Shown here in pieces: positions 51,422-52,358 of a stretch of 52,358 nucleotides of DNA (position 1 is the first letter of the stretch; every line of letters starts with the position of its first letter). Made by a program: the position numbers and the translations under genes. Source of the DNA: Candidatus Omnitrophota bacterium (GTDB taxonomy: Bacteria > Omnitrophota > Gorgyraeia > Tantalellales > Tantalellaceae); the NCBI GenBank assembly GCA_015231405.1, contig JADGBR010000024.1, positions 3,375 to 55,732 on the forward strand, given 5' to 3'. The notes below the pieces were generated by a model. It made no database searches. It was not told where the DNA came from and saw nothing but the letters and a program-made list of their open reading frames with translations.

Positions 51422-51901
51422 ATGAGCACCCTGACAAAAGAACTGACCAGTAATGCGCTAGTCGCTATGGCGCGGAACACCCTGGTTTTCCGCGATAAAG
51501 AGCTTGAGATACTTAAAGAGCTTGCCGACGAGTGCCTGAAGAATGAGGCGACTACGTATAAACTTATTTGCGAGAACGACGGCGACAAGCTCGCCGGGTT
51601 CGCCATATTCGGTAAAACCCCGCTCACCGATTTCGGGTGGGATATTTACTGGCTGGTCGTCGATAAGGACCAGCATGGGAAAGGCATAGGCAAAAAGCTT
51701 CTTTCCTCTATGGAAACCGCCATGACAGATCTTGCCGACAGGGCCGTGATCCGGGTCGAGACCTCCTCGACCGACGAGTACCTCCGCGCCAGGCTTTTTT
51801 ACCGCAACCAGGGCTACCGCGAAGCCGGAGTCCTCCACGATTTCTACGCCCAGGGCAACGACCTCGTGATCTACACGAAGAGCCTTAAGAGCACGCGATA
51901 G
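51422..51901 (+). CDS. GNAT-family N-acetyltransferase
   Basis: 159 residues. The acetyl-CoA loop is in VDKDQHGKGIGKKLL (about 81-95), and the usual C-terminal FYRNQGYREAGVLHDFY follows. It acetylates an amino group of an unknown acceptor. Ribosome-binding site AAAGGAG at 51412. It may acetylate the product of the aminomutase/ligase genes, in the way AblB acetylates beta-lysine, but it is shorter than AblB and separated by 76 bases with a hairpin, so it could be a separate unit. Confidence 0.85.
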   Translation: MSTLTKELTSNALVAMARNTLVFRDKELEILKELADECLKNEATTYKLICENDGDKLAGFAIFGKTPLTDFGWDIYWLVVDKDQHGKGIGKKLLSSMETAMTDLADRAVIRVETSSTDEYLRARLFYRNQGYREAGVLHDFYAQGNDLVIYTKSLKSTR

Positions 51902-51946
51902 ACCTACTTGTGCGGTTCCCGCCTTCTCCGAGGCTACGGCGGCCAA
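51902..51946 (-). repeat. REP-like / CCGTAGCC element, inverted
   Basis: On the minus strand it reads GCCGCCGTAGCCTCGGAGAA then GGCGGG and ends AAGTAGG. It matches the nested block of REP copy 3 at 8891-8920 and carries an AGTAGG head. Confidence 0.55.
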
Positions 51947-51966
51947 GCATGGTTCGTGCTTCGACC

Positions 51967-52111
51967 CTGTTTGCAGACCTGTTTGCAGACACCCTGTTTG
52001 CAGACACTATCCTTAACCCTAGTCCACATAATAATATATAAAACAAATCCCACCCTGTTTGCAGACACTATCCTTAACCCTAGTCCACATAATAATATAT
52101 AAAACAAATCC
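51967..52111 (+). repeat. Tandem repeats: CTGTTTGCAGAC units and a perfect 61-bp duplication
   Basis: CTGTTTGCAGAC occurs at 51967, 51979, 51994 and 52055. Bases 51990-52050 are repeated exactly at 52051-52111 (61 bases, no gap, no mismatch seen). The sequence is AT-rich and has no credible gene. Confidence 0.92.
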
Positions 52112-52293
52112 GGGTATCTTGAATAAAAATTTAAACACATGTCTCATTAAAAATAATATTGAGAATGAGTTTATGTAATACCCGTATTTGTTTTAGAAAA
52201 GCAATTGTGGTAAAGGGTTGGATAAAGTGTCCTTAGGTTCAAGCTACTAGTGCAACACCTTATTCTGCTACTATAGCAGGAAAGGAGTTGTAT

Positions 52294-52358
52294 ATGGCTA
52301 AGTATAACCGGCTTAATATGTTAGAACGTGAAGAATTAAGTCGTCAACTAGCAGCAGG
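52294..52358 (+). CDS. IS30-family transposase, 5' fragment
   Basis: Runs off the window; 21 residues visible (MAKYNRLNMLEREELSRQLAAG is cut into the next line by the window edge). The LEREELSR-LAAG pattern is the start of the helix-turn-helix of IS30 transposases. AAAGGAG lies just upstream. The 5' flank (about 52220-52260, with AGTGCAACACC) is typical of an IS30 end, and DNA from about 52112 is more AT-rich than the host genes. Family call from a short stretch only. Confidence 0.6.
   Translation, partial: MAKYNRLNMLEREELSRQLAA

Noticed and set aside
51908-52102. 64-residue ORF in the terminal repeats
   Set aside because: It consists of tandem repeats (QTCLQTP pattern) with no ribosome-binding site, a product of the duplication.
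51967-52111. CRISPR array
   Set aside because: The repeats are directly adjoining or identical over their full length without variable spacers, and no cas genes are present.

Overview
The window reads as a chromosomal segment of an uncultivated, fairly GC-rich, Gram-negative-type bacterium. The best guess is the candidate phylum Omnitrophota (OP3). The reasons are several adjacent giant, exported, multi-domain proteins of 1000 to more than 3300 residues, a MamK-like actin, OmpA/LysM envelope proteins and palindromic repeats that are tolerated inside reading frames. This assignment is inference; there is no rRNA or marker gene here to prove it.

Layout. (1) 1-31121: a giant-protein region. A 5'-truncated giant ORF (1-8316) is followed by a REP-associated transposase (RAYT) with its REP hairpins, a 3354-residue protein whose N-terminus is encoded by REP sequence (8852-18916), and a third exported protein with its own strong promoter (19097-22312). 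On the minus strand sit a MamK-like actin and a small helical protein. A c-di-GMP-I (GEMM) riboswitch then precedes an exported protein whose gene appears to be split by a one-base frameshift from a pyruvate-phosphate-dikinase-like giant ORF (24433-31121). The giant proteins carry recognisable but scattered modules: GNAT, kinase-like, methyltransferase, SDR, helical-repeat, PPDK and membrane segments.

(2) 31122-36423: a hairpin element, a diadenylate cyclase (c-di-AMP, CdaA type), then a branched-chain amino acid attenuator (leader peptide plus terminator). A group II intron is inserted exactly after the terminator T-run, and ilvB and ilvN (acetolactate synthase) follow.

(3) 36424-38790: small exported protein, 43-residue lipoprotein (not in the ORF track), a membrane-anchored protein with two peptidoglycan-binding domains, and an OmpA-LysM protein.

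(4) 38868-47944: sulfur assimilation. A LarE-type PP-loop enzyme is followed by an operon with an Rrf2 regulator (with promoter and palindromic operator), APS reductase CysH, PiT-type sulfate permease CysP, a ThiS-like sulfur carrier with a blocked C-terminus, a MetY-type sulfhydrylase, a ThiF/MoeB-type adenylase, a JAMM (Mec+) protease, a siroheme sulfite reductase fused to TusA, and cysteine synthase. Together these can reduce APS to sulfide, load it on the carrier as a thiocarboxylate and deliver it to homocysteine or cysteine. ATP sulfurylase is not in the window.

(5) 48011-51901: lysine 2,3-aminomutase, two D-Ala-D-Ala-ligase-like ATP-grasp enzymes and a GNAT acetyltransferase, a candidate beta-lysine-derived small-molecule pathway. 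(6) 51902-52358: repeats, a perfect 61-bp tandem duplication and the 5' end of an IS30-family transposase running off the window.

Recurring themes are second-messenger control (c-di-GMP riboswitch, c-di-AMP synthase), possible leaderless genes with start codons 7-14 bases after a -10 box, and repeat families (REP hairpins, CGTCATTGCG palindromes, heptamer tandem repeats) found both between and inside genes.
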